From positions 36,298-100,297 of the forward strand of contig SUUG01000001.1 of the NCBI GenBank assembly GCA_015062655.1: a stretch of DNA of 64,000 nt, written 5' to 3'. Below are positions 1 to 6,860 of this stretch, piece by piece (the first letter of the stretch is position 1; each line of letters opens with the position of its first letter). The DNA comes from Coriobacteriaceae bacterium (GTDB taxonomy: Bacteria; Actinomycetota; Coriobacteriia; Coriobacteriales; Coriobacteriaceae). A program made the translations under genes and the position numbers. Under the pieces are notes generated by a model. It was not told the origin of the DNA. It ran no database searches and worked only from the letters and a program-made list of their open reading frames with translations.

Positions 1-1
1 C

Positions 2-628
2 AGTTTCGTTCTTAGCTCCTGCGGGGTCTCCGCTCTTGTCGCGCCGAACGGAAGCGGAAAGACTACCCTGATGTCAATTATAGCCGGCTTGATGGAGCCA
101 ACCGAGGGTCGGGTTTTGTTCTCGGACGGAGAGGGAACGAGCGATGTGGCCCTCCTCCTTGCGGGTGACAAAAACCTGTATATGAAGAACACCGTCATGG
201 AGAACCTGATGTATTTTGCTGCCCTGAATGGGTACGGCCGTGGGGATATCCAAGGGGATATTGACGATGTGGTTTCCTGGTTTCCGGAGCTGAAGGCCCT
301 TTGGCGGAAGACAGCGGAATCGCTTTCTTATGGCCAAAAGAGATTGGTGTCTCTGGCGAGCGCGGTCATTTCTAGGAATCGCTACCTTTTGGTTGATGAG
401 GCTGCTGAGGGTCTTGATGTGGCTAATGTTGAAAGGCTGGTTGAGGCACTGCAAAAGGTTTCGAGCCAGCGGAGCGTGCTTGTGAGCTCCCATGATCTGC
501 GATTCGTCTCTAAAGTAACCGATTCAGTGCTTTTCCTGAGCGGGGGGAAGGTTTTACGTGAGTCCATTCATTCCGAGGATGAGCTTAGAAACCGCTATTC
601 GGAACTGTTCGGTGAGGTGACGCAATGA
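2..628 (+). CDS. ABC transporter ATP-binding protein, 5' end outside the window
   Basis: ATPase subunit of an exporter, probably moving the mature product of the adjoining peptide cluster. The reading frame is already open at base 2, so the gene starts upstream. Walker A (APNGSGKTTL) is encoded just before position 70. The signature motif is LSYGQ instead of LSGGQ, and Walker B reads YLLVDEAAEGLD. The H-loop (SSHD) follows. The ATG at 71 lies inside the Walker A region and cannot be the true start. The stop overlaps the permease start by 4 bases, which implies translational coupling. Family assignment is secure; the substrate is inferred only from context. Confidence 0.9.
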   Translation, partial: SFVLSSCGVSALVAPNGSGKTTLMSIIAGLMEPTEGRVLFSDGEGTSDVALLLAGDKNLYMKNTVMENLMYFAALNGYGRGDIQGDIDDVVSWFPELKALWRKTAESLSYGQKRLVSLASAVISRNRYLLVDEAAEGLDVANVERLVEALQKVSSQRSVLVSSHDLRFVSKVTDSVLFLSGGKVLRESIHSEDELRNRYSELFGEVTQ

Positions 629-1428
629 ATTCTCCAAGTGATTCGCTGACTTCGGTTGTTCGCCAAGTGAGGGCGTTGCTCTGGACGGCGAGGGTGGAAC
701 TGTCGGGGGCATTCAGGTACCGCGCATCTTTCGTCTCGGATATCGTGGTCTACACTGTGATACTCACGCTGTTCATGATGTCCGGTTCCGGTCATTCTCT
801 ATCTGAGAAATATGGTGTTGCGGACTATAGGGGTCTGCTGTTTGCGGGATATATCGCCTGGACGTTTGCGAACTCAGCTTTGGTCAGCAGCGTGAACAAC
901 ACGAGCGCTGAGCTTTCCAGGGGAACTTTCTATCGGAAGTTGAACGCATGTTGCCCGTTGCCTCTCATACAACTAGGGGAGCTGTTGAGCACTGTGCTGA
1001 TGAATTGCATCGTTGCGTTTGCGGTGGCGATTATAGGTGGCATCGTGTGGGATTTGCGGCTATATGTCAGCGGAGTCTCCGTGGGTGCGATAGCGATGTG
1101 CTCTCTCGGCATGTATGGAATGGGCCTTTTGCTGAATGGCGCCACGATTAAGTACAAACGGGTAGGTTCCCTGCTATTTCTCTTCCAGATGGGCTTACTG
1201 TTTGTAAGCGACACCATTCCCTCAGACTCGATTGTGCTGTCGATCACGCGGCTGGTTCCGCTTACGGCTTGCAACGATTTGATTAGGCTTTCCATGATTG
1301 GTGCCGACTTCGTTGAGCCCGCGGTTCGGCTCTGCGCTTCTTCGCTTGCCTGGTTGGCTCTAGGCTATGTTGTCTTCAGATTCTTGCTTTTCAGGGCAAA
1401 AAAAGATGGGAATCTATTGCATTACTAG
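625..1428 (+). CDS. ABC-2 type transporter permease
   Basis: A 267-residue integral membrane protein with about six hydrophobic segments (first near residues 35-55, last near 235-258), the layout of ABC-2 exporter permeases. It follows the ATPase with an ATGA overlap, so the two probably form one exporter. A short hydrophilic N-terminus containing SLTSVVRQVRALLWTARVEL precedes the first membrane helix, as is usual in this family. It sits at the head of the peptide-modification genes, so export of, or immunity to, the cluster product is the likely job. No substrate can be read from the sequence. Confidence 0.85.
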   Translation: MNSPSDSLTSVVRQVRALLWTARVELSGAFRYRASFVSDIVVYTVILTLFMMSGSGHSLSEKYGVADYRGLLFAGYIAWTFANSALVSSVNNTSAELSRGTFYRKLNACCPLPLIQLGELLSTVLMNCIVAFAVAIIGGIVWDLRLYVSGVSVGAIAMCSLGMYGMGLLLNGATIKYKRVGSLLFLFQMGLLFVSDTIPSDSIVLSITRLVPLTACNDLIRLSMIGADFVEPAVRLCASSLAWLALGYVVFRFLLFRAKKDGNLLHY

Positions 1429-1439
1429 GTGGGATAAGA

Positions 1440-1682
1440 ATGGTTGAAATCGAGATGCAAGAATTCGTCGATGTTGTTGAGAGATACAAAGAGCAAGATC
1501 GAGGGATCGTGCCGGAATCTCGGCTCTTCTACGATTTGGAGCTCGACTCGTTCGACATCATCGCGCTTATCTGCTTGATAGAAGAGACGTTTCACATCTC
1601 CATAGACCTTAGCCATGAGGGTGACGTCGAAACCATCGAGGACTTCTATCGATTTGTGCGCCTGCATAGCGAGCAGGATTGA
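1440..1682 (+). CDS. Stand-alone acyl/aminoacyl carrier protein
   Basis: An 80-residue four-helix carrier protein. The phosphopantetheine attachment site is Ser37 in LELDSFDI, a good match to the D-S-[LF] consensus, followed by the usual helix II (ALICLIEETFHI). It starts 11 bases after the permease and has no fatty-acid synthesis genes around it. The cluster also encodes an aaRS-like ligase of the amino acid:[carrier protein] type (5670-6671), so this protein is most likely loaded with an amino acid, not a fatty acid. Carrier-protein relatives in Cys-rich-peptide radical SAM clusters of clostridia are recalled from the literature, not checked here. Confidence 0.85.
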   Translation: MVEIEMQEFVDVVERYKEQDRGIVPESRLFYDLELDSFDIIALICLIEETFHISIDLSHEGDVETIEDFYRFVRLHSEQD

Positions 1683-1746
1683 ATGTAGCTCCCCTCATAA
1701 GTTGAGCGCTGTTTGTCAGGTTCGGAGAGAAGAAGGGAGGAGAAAA

Positions 1747-1836
1747 ATGAAGAAGGTCTACGAGAAGCCCAGTATCAGCATCATCACGGATGAGACTCCG
1801 GTTCTTACCATGATGGATTGCGGAGCGTGCTGCTAA
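1747..1836 (+). CDS. Candidate RiPP precursor peptide with Cys-rich C-terminus
   Basis: A 29-residue peptide preceded by a very strong ribosome binding site (GAAGGGAGG about 7 bases before the ATG). The N-terminus MKKVYEKPSISII resembles a leader; the YxxPxI pattern is like the YxxP element that RRE domains bind in lasso-peptide leaders (family knowledge, not shown here). It ends DETPVLTMMDCGACC, so the last eight residues, with three Cys, are the probable core. It lies between the carrier protein and an RRE-containing radical SAM enzyme. An upstream in-frame ATG at 1615 lies inside the carrier-protein gene and lacks a comparable site. Function is inferred from context. Confidence 0.75.
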   Translation: MKKVYEKPSISIITDETPVLTMMDCGACC

Positions 1837-1889
1837 CAACTTTGCCGATCGCCCTATTGGATGCGGTATGAACGGGGAGGCGAAAAGGT

Positions 1890-2015
1890 ATGGAAAAGCA
1901 GAACACTGGCAAAAAGAAGCCCATTTCTGAAAGTGAGAAAGACAAGATTTCGGCTTCCACTCTTAAGGAACCCGTCTTCTCAACTCCTGCTCCTTTGCAG
2001 AAGAGCCAGAAGTAA
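1890..2015 (+). CDS. Small Lys/Ser-rich peptide, possible second precursor or accessory peptide
   Basis: A 41-codon frame starting MEKQNTGKKKPISESEKD and ending PAPLQKSQK, with GGGGAGG about 9 bases upstream of the ATG. It has no Cys and no membrane segment; it is rich in Lys, Ser and Gln, with a short hydrophobic patch (EPVFSTPAPL). It lies 53 bases after the Cys-tailed peptide and before the hairpin that separates the peptides from the modifying enzymes, so both peptides probably share one abundant transcript. It could be a second substrate, a two-component partner or a chaperone-like peptide. No family recognised. Confidence 0.55.
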   Translation: MEKQNTGKKKPISESEKDKISASTLKEPVFSTPAPLQKSQK

Positions 2016-2043
2016 ATAGGCCCAATTGAGCGTGGGGAGCTTG

Positions 2044-2074
2044 AGGCGGCTTCCCTCCTAGAGGGAAGCCGCCT
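2044..2074 (+). promoter_or_regulatory. Strong hairpin between precursor peptides and maturation enzymes
   Basis: Perfect 14-bp stem (5' arm 2044-2057, loop CTA 2058-2060, 3' arm 2061-2074). It is followed by TTGGAAAAAT, not a U-tract, so it is not a classical full terminator. Its place, after the two small peptides and 20 bases before the radical SAM gene, suits partial termination or 3'-end protection. Either would make precursor mRNA more abundant than enzyme mRNA. Confidence 0.7.
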
Positions 2075-2094
2075 TGGAAAAATAGGAGCGCAAA

Positions 2095-3435
2095 ATGCAT
2101 GTCTATACCATACGACCCTTCTGCAGGAAAAAGGTTGATAACGCCTATTATTTGCTGTTGAAAAAGAGGAAGGGTGAGCAGGTCAGCGTTATTCAAATCA
2201 ATGAAATTGGGAACGATATCGTATTCCTGCTTGAGAAGCATGTTCCGCTTCAATCGATCTTCGAAGAACTTTCCAAAGAATATGAGATTAGCAATGAGAT
2301 GGCGGAAAGTGTTCTGGAGGACATTAGGAGCTTTCTTTCCGTGCTGGTGGAATTTGGCTTGTTGGTTGTAGGTGAAAGCGTGGCTGCGAGACTTGGTGTG
2401 TCTTCGAACCCCGCGTCTTCAAATACTCTCCAAATCGGAATGCTCGAACGACTTTATAAGGAAAAGGGCCTGCTTTATAAAGCGTTTATTGAAATAACCT
2501 ACGCATGCAATTTACGCTGCAGACACTGCTATCGAACCGAAGCGGTTGAGGGGAGCAAGGCCCACCTGGGAAGCGCTCACATGGACAGGGGGATGGTGTT
2601 TGAGCTTCTTGACCAGCTAGAAAAGGAAGGGGCGGTCGAGGTTTATATAACCGGAGGTGAGGCCTTTCTACACCCTGATATCTTGGATATTTTGGAGTAC
2701 GCATCGAAAAAGAACTTTCTTACCACCGTGCTCACTAATGGGAATGTGATTGCAGACAAATGCCTAGCCCCCTTGCTTTCCAAGATGGATTTGTTCGATA
2801 TAAGAGTTTCGATTTACGGTGACCGCAGGGCTCATGACAGGTTTACCTTGCGTTCCGGGTCGTTCGATAAGTCAATGGCGGCGCTCGAATCAATACAGGA
2901 ATCGATGGGCGTCGGGACTGCGGTCTATGTGGCGACGAGTGAGTCGATTAATGACCTCGACCACATGGCGGAGACCATAAAAGGAAAAGGGGTTAATCTG
3001 TCGATTAACCCGGTTATCACCCCAACCTCAGCAGGGGCCTTGTTTCCGCTCGAGTATCGTCTTTCGTTAAGGGATTACGAGCGACTTTGCGGGAAATACA
3101 AAACTCTTTCTAACGGATCTTCTTGCACAGCGGGGATAAGCCGCTTGAGGATTACTCCTTTTGGCGATGTAGACGGGTGCGAGCTGCTGCCCAACTCCAA
3201 AATTGGCAATCTTTTCGAATCAAACTTAAAAGCGATTCTTTGCAGTGAGAGGAGGGCGGCATTCGTTCGCTTTCTCGATAAGCTCTCGGAGTCTGCGTCC
3301 TGTTCAAAATGCTCCAAGAGGCCGTTTTGCAACGTTTGTCCTGGCGCGTTCTATCTAGAAACGGGGGGCTGGGGGCTTGCGCCTGAGTATCGGTGCGGAA
3401 TGACTGACGTAAAGATTCAATCGTTCTCGAGGTGA
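2095..3435 (+). CDS. Radical SAM/SPASM peptide maturase with N-terminal PqqD-like RRE domain
   Basis: A 446-residue enzyme predicted to modify the Cys-tailed peptide. Residues 1-92 look like a PqqD-type RiPP recognition element (winged-helix pattern with QINEIGNDIVFLLEK). The radical SAM 4Fe-4S motif is C138-x3-C142-x2-C145 (ACNLRCRHC), followed by the SAM-binding ITGGEAFLHP. The C-terminus carries a SPASM domain: a pair of Cys about 14 apart (SCTAG, DGCEL), then CSKCSKRPFCNVC and a final Cys near residue 434, enough for two auxiliary clusters. AGGAG lies 8 bases before the ATG. Sactipeptide, ranthipeptide or other carbon-centred chemistry cannot be distinguished by eye. Confidence 0.88.
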   Translation: MHVYTIRPFCRKKVDNAYYLLLKKRKGEQVSVIQINEIGNDIVFLLEKHVPLQSIFEELSKEYEISNEMAESVLEDIRSFLSVLVEFGLLVVGESVAARLGVSSNPASSNTLQIGMLERLYKEKGLLYKAFIEITYACNLRCRHCYRTEAVEGSKAHLGSAHMDRGMVFELLDQLEKEGAVEVYITGGEAFLHPDILDILEYASKKNFLTTVLTNGNVIADKCLAPLLSKMDLFDIRVSIYGDRRAHDRFTLRSGSFDKSMAALESIQESMGVGTAVYVATSESINDLDHMAETIKGKGVNLSINPVITPTSAGALFPLEYRLSLRDYERLCGKYKTLSNGSSCTAGISRLRITPFGDVDGCELLPNSKIGNLFESNLKAILCSERRAAFVRFLDKLSESASCSKCSKRPFCNVCPGAFYLETGGWGLAPEYRCGMTDVKIQSFSR

Positions 3436-3441
3436 TTTGGT

Positions 3442-4677
3442 ATGAGAATGATCAGGCCGGAAATAGCTAGGTGCCAGTTTCACGGCAAAACGTTTTATGT
3501 TGATCGAACGAATGGCGCTACGCCCGTCTCGCTGAAATGTCATCCCGTCAATGGGGAGCGAAGATTGTGTGTGGGCGAAGAGGGGCCTGAGGACTGCTTC
3601 TTCTTATTTGTGACGGATCGATGCAATTTGGCATGCCCCTTTTGTTTCGAGACTCGGAAGAGGGGTTATTCTGAAAGCACTGAACCGCGGTATTCGGTTG
3701 AGCAGCTGGTGGAGTTCTTCCGGGATACAAGTGTGAAGAAGGCGCAGATATGGTTCTTCGGGGGAGAACCTCTCCTTGGTGACGATTGGATAGTGTCTTG
3801 TATCGAGGGGCTGGAAAGCGCTGGTATTAATTGCTCGTATACCATTGCCACCAACCTGACTGTATTGAAAGAAGGCATGCGGGCTTACTCGAGAAATAAG
3901 GTAATACGCTACCTAGTCAATCTCGATGCATGTCTCTGTGTCCCCTCCGCGGGAAAGTATCTGGATGATGTGTTGGATAACGTCTCCCGGCTTTCTCGAG
4001 ATGGAATTGAGGTTATGGGGATGTTGGTTTGGTCTCCAAACTGCAAGGTTTCGATTCGCCAGATGATGGAGACATTTGTATCGCGCGGTATGCGTTACTT
4101 CGATATAAATATAGCTCACTGTTTCAAGTATTCCGTAGAAGATGTTCGTGAATTTGCGTCGAAGCTAGAAACGTTTGCCGATTGGTATATTTCGAACATA
4201 CTAGGCCATGATTTACGCTATGCATGGGTCCAGCCGTTTTCCAAATATATCCGCTCCCTGCTGTTTCCGGAAGAACCCCTTCATCAATGTGCTTGCGGCG
4301 CGGGCAAGCAACTTGCAGCGATTGCAACCGACGGTACGCTCTACCCATGTCAGGTTTTGGTTGGGCACGAGGGCTGTTCTTCCGGCTCGGTCTTACAAAA
4401 GAGATGGGAGCGACCTTACGAAGGGGTTAATGACGACACCGTACCGGCTTGCGCAGCGTGTGACTTGAAATATAGCTGCAAGGGTAGGTGCGTTGCGAAT
4501 AATGTCATTATGGAAGGTAGTGCCTGCGAGCCCGAAGCATCTCGATGCCAGATGGAACATGTGGTATTCGCCTGTAGTGCATATATCGTCGGGGAGCTTC
4601 AGAATCATCCTGTCGAGTTGGCCGTGCTGCGTAAGGCATTTAGTTATGGGCGGGGGGCCGAGGTTAGTGCTCACTGA
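3442..4677 (+). CDS. Second radical SAM/SPASM protein, no RRE
   Basis: A 411-residue protein starting 6 bases after the first maturase. The radical SAM motif is C61-x3-C65-x2-C68 (RCNLACPFCFE), with FFGGEPLL as the SAM-contact segment. The C-terminal SPASM-type Cys set is present (CACGAG, YPCQV, then CAACDLKYSCKGRC and a last Cys near residue 373). The N-terminal 50 residues do not look like a PqqD domain, so it may rely on the RRE of its neighbour or act on another substrate, such as the carrier-bound amino acid. Start is ATG 3442 or 3448; both are close to a weak GGTG-type site. Confidence 0.85.
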   Translation: MRMIRPEIARCQFHGKTFYVDRTNGATPVSLKCHPVNGERRLCVGEEGPEDCFFLFVTDRCNLACPFCFETRKRGYSESTEPRYSVEQLVEFFRDTSVKKAQIWFFGGEPLLGDDWIVSCIEGLESAGINCSYTIATNLTVLKEGMRAYSRNKVIRYLVNLDACLCVPSAGKYLDDVLDNVSRLSRDGIEVMGMLVWSPNCKVSIRQMMETFVSRGMRYFDINIAHCFKYSVEDVREFASKLETFADWYISNILGHDLRYAWVQPFSKYIRSLLFPEEPLHQCACGAGKQLAAIATDGTLYPCQVLVGHEGCSSGSVLQKRWERPYEGVNDDTVPACAACDLKYSCKGRCVANNVIMEGSACEPEASRCQMEHVVFACSAYIVGELQNHPVELAVLRKAFSYGRGAEVSAH

Positions 4678-5197
4678 AACAGTTCGTTCTGTTTCCGTCG
4701 ATCAATATAGGCAGAGCGACGAAGCGTTCCTGTTGTCTTGCCAGGGTTTAGAAGAGTTCGAAGTAACGATCGGGCGCCTACCTTCCGACAGAAGTAATTG
4801 TTGGATTATTAAATATGGGAGTGAGGCGATCGGCTGTGCGGCAATCACCCCTATGAATCTCTTCTGTATCGATTATGTGGAAGTTTCGACATTTGTCCAC
4901 GCATCTCATCGGTTGCTCTCTGCATACGCTCTTCGTGCAGTGCTCAACCAGGCGCTCGGTCTTGCATCGGGGTCGGCCAGACTTCTGTTTCTGGTTTACG
5001 GGGACAATAGGCGATGCATTACGCTTTTAGATCGCCTCGGGATAGAGTGTGTCGCGGAGATTCCTAGGGCCGCGCTGCATGGTGGGAAGTACGTTTCGGT
5101 GCGCTATTACCTCTATGCTTCAGGCGGGGGCCAACGCTTTGACGATGTAATAGCAGCGAGGATTGACTCTGCTCAGAATGAAGAGAAGGGAACATGA
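4667..5197 (+). CDS. GNAT-family N-acyltransferase
   Basis: About 176 residues. The fold signs are a central strand WIIKYGSEAIGCAAITP, then DYVEVSTFVHASHRLLSAYAL (helix after the acetyl-CoA site position) and a C-terminal NRRCITLLDRLGIECV block typical of GNAT enzymes. The classical Q/RxxGxG/A loop is not evident, so the donor may be unusual; an acyl or aminoacyl carrier protein is possible. GTG 4667 is preferred because GAGG lies just upstream and it overlaps the previous stop by only 11 bases; ATG 4646 is the alternative. The stop overlaps the next start by 4 bases. Confidence 0.65.
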   Translation: MLTETVRSVSVDQYRQSDEAFLLSCQGLEEFEVTIGRLPSDRSNCWIIKYGSEAIGCAAITPMNLFCIDYVEVSTFVHASHRLLSAYALRAVLNQALGLASGSARLLFLVYGDNRRCITLLDRLGIECVAEIPRAALHGGKYVSVRYYLYASGGGQRFDDVIAARIDSAQNEEKGT

Positions 5198-5625
5198 TAA
5201 GCGTTATCTTTGGATACCTTCTGGGGCTTTCAATTGGTTTCGCGCTTTCCCTGCCTCTTCTTCGCCTGACGACGGGTCTGGTTGGGTGGAGGGATGCGAT
5301 GAAGGGCTTAAGCTTCTCGCTCAGAGCCGAGACGGTCTTTCAGGTTTGTCTGGAAGAGGTTGCGTGGCGCTCTCTTCCCTGCGCCATTATGGCTCTCGAG
5401 TCTCTTCCCTTCTGGCGATGCGTGGCATTGTCAATCGTTCTCTCAATACTGTTTGTACTGGCGCACAAGTTGTTTTCCTTTAAGGATTTCATCGAGAGAT
5501 TTACCTACACCCTGGTTCTGTCCTTGGGTGCGCTCTTCTTACCGGGGGTAAATTACGGACTGCATCTTGGGAGAAATTTGTGGACGAGAAGCGTCTGCTT
5601 GGGCGATCTGGATTCTGATGACTAG
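5194..5625 (+). CDS. CPBP (CAAX-like) intramembrane protease
   Basis: A 143-residue membrane protein with at least three hydrophobic helices. It carries all the signature blocks of the CPBP/Abi family: EEVAWR (EExxxR), FVLAH (FxxxH) and HLGRN (HxxxN-like). Relatives occur in bacteriocin operons, where they act in leader removal or self-immunity (family knowledge). Here it is translationally coupled to the GNAT gene (4-base overlap), so it is part of the peptide pathway. It is shorter than many CPBP proteins (often 200 residues or more), but the catalytic residues are present. Confidence 0.8.
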   Translation: MISVIFGYLLGLSIGFALSLPLLRLTTGLVGWRDAMKGLSFSLRAETVFQVCLEEVAWRSLPCAIMALESLPFWRCVALSIVLSILFVLAHKLFSFKDFIERFTYTLVLSLGALFLPGVNYGLHLGRNLWTRSVCLGDLDSDD

Positions 5626-5669
5626 CGGGATGTTGGATTAAGCGACTTTAACGGGTTTTGGAGTGTCTA

Positions 5670-6671
5670 ATGGATGTTGAATGTGGAGCACATGTCTCAG
5701 CTTTTTTCAGGTATCTGGAAGAAAGGCGCGTGCTATACGACTGGGGAAAGAGCGGCGTGCACGCGTATGGGGAAGCGTTCGTCAATAAACTCAAGATGTA
5801 TGAACATGTGATTGGCGAGCAAGCGCGCCGTCTCTTTCCCGGCATTGAATGCATCGCAATGCCGGTAGAGATTCCAGTAGAAATCGCCCGCCGCACCCAT
5901 CTCATGCAGACCATGCCAACAATCCTTTTGTATCCGCACGGTATTGAGGATTGCTACTTCTGCTCGCAGAAATTTAATTTCCAGGAAGAGGCGGTTGGTT
6001 GTAGCGAGCGAAAAGATTGTGCTGCAACAAATATGAGAAGCATGTTGAAACACTCCACATGTCTTCCTCTATATCGACTTCTTGAGGATACGGTAGTGGA
6101 AGAAGGCGGGCGGACTTTTCTCGTCGAAGGTCTGTGCTTTCGAAATGAGCCGGAAAGTGATCCGATGACCTTTCATTTGAGGGAATTTCATATGACGGAG
6201 GTGGTTTTCGTTGGGCCTGAATCATATTGCCGTGAAGGGTTGAAAGCCGCGGAAGGCATCATGGGCGAAGTGGCCAGCGTCTTGGGGGAGGGGTATCACC
6301 GAGTGCTTGCATCTGACTCCTTTTGCCCTCAGCTAGGCGACCGGATTTCCGGATTCCAGAAAATGACTTCTGCGAAGCACGAGTATATGTTTCCGTTGTT
6401 AGAGGATGGGCGCCTTCTCGCGTGCGGGTCGTCGAACAATCATAGGAACACTTTCTCTAAAACGTTCAACATCCGCTTGAGGGACGGTGGTTTGGCATCA
6501 AGTTCTTGTTTTGCTTTCGGATTGGAGAGGCTGTGCTTTGTGGATTATGCCCATGAGTTTGCTCGTTACGTCCGGGCTGACGGAGTTGAGGGGCTGTGCG
6601 AGGCAGAAAAAGATTCCTTAGTTAAAGCCGACGCAAGACCAGGCAAACGGATCAGCTCGCATCACAAGTAG
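5670..6671 (+). CDS. Class II aaRS-like amino acid:[carrier protein] ligase
   Basis: A 333-residue catalytic core related to atypical seryl-tRNA synthetases but without a tRNA-binding domain. Motif 2 is CFRNE (157-160) followed by REFHMTE; motif 3 is CFAFGLERL (280-288). C131, E177 and C280 fall where the catalytic zinc ligands of the characterised amino acid:[carrier protein] ligases lie (C131/E176/C279 as I recall). Such enzymes adenylate Gly, Ala or another small amino acid and pass it to a phosphopantetheine arm; the obvious partner is the carrier protein at 1440-1682. ATG 5670 has GGAG 6 bases upstream; a TTG at 5658 is less likely. The last ~30 residues are basic and divergent. Confidence 0.82.
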   Translation: MDVECGAHVSAFFRYLEERRVLYDWGKSGVHAYGEAFVNKLKMYEHVIGEQARRLFPGIECIAMPVEIPVEIARRTHLMQTMPTILLYPHGIEDCYFCSQKFNFQEEAVGCSERKDCAATNMRSMLKHSTCLPLYRLLEDTVVEEGGRTFLVEGLCFRNEPESDPMTFHLREFHMTEVVFVGPESYCREGLKAAEGIMGEVASVLGEGYHRVLASDSFCPQLGDRISGFQKMTSAKHEYMFPLLEDGRLLACGSSNNHRNTFSKTFNIRLRDGGLASSSCFAFGLERLCFVDYAHEFARYVRADGVEGLCEAEKDSLVKADARPGKRISSHHK

Positions 6672-6678
6672 ATAGCTG

Positions 6679-6782
6679 CGTCCCGAGAATTCTGGCAATA
6701 CCAGTTGAGTCATAGACTTCTCTGTTCCAGTGCGGGCGTTGGCTGACGCCCCGCCGTTTTCCCAACTGGAGATTCCGGGACG
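6679..6782 (+). terminator. Nested inverted repeats with a terminator-like hairpin after the peptide cluster
   Basis: Outer arms CGTCCCG (6679-6685) and CGGGACG (6776-6782), middle arms CCAGTTG (6701-6707) and CAACTGG (6763-6769), inner hairpin GCGGGCGT (6732-6739) with ACGCCCCGC (6746-6754, one bulged C) followed by CGTTTT. The inner hairpin could end the cluster transcript. The nested symmetry of about 100 bases is more than a terminator needs and may be a relic of a mobile-element end. Confidence 0.5.
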
Positions 6783-6860
6783 GTGCTCGATGGAATGACA
6801 GGGCCCGGCTACAGAATTAATGCTGTCACCATTCGAATAGCTTGGTCAAAATACTGGTAC

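Noticed and set aside
74..493. Long antisense frame under the ABC ATPase
   Set aside because: Shadow of a clear ATPase gene; no ribosome binding site or motifs.
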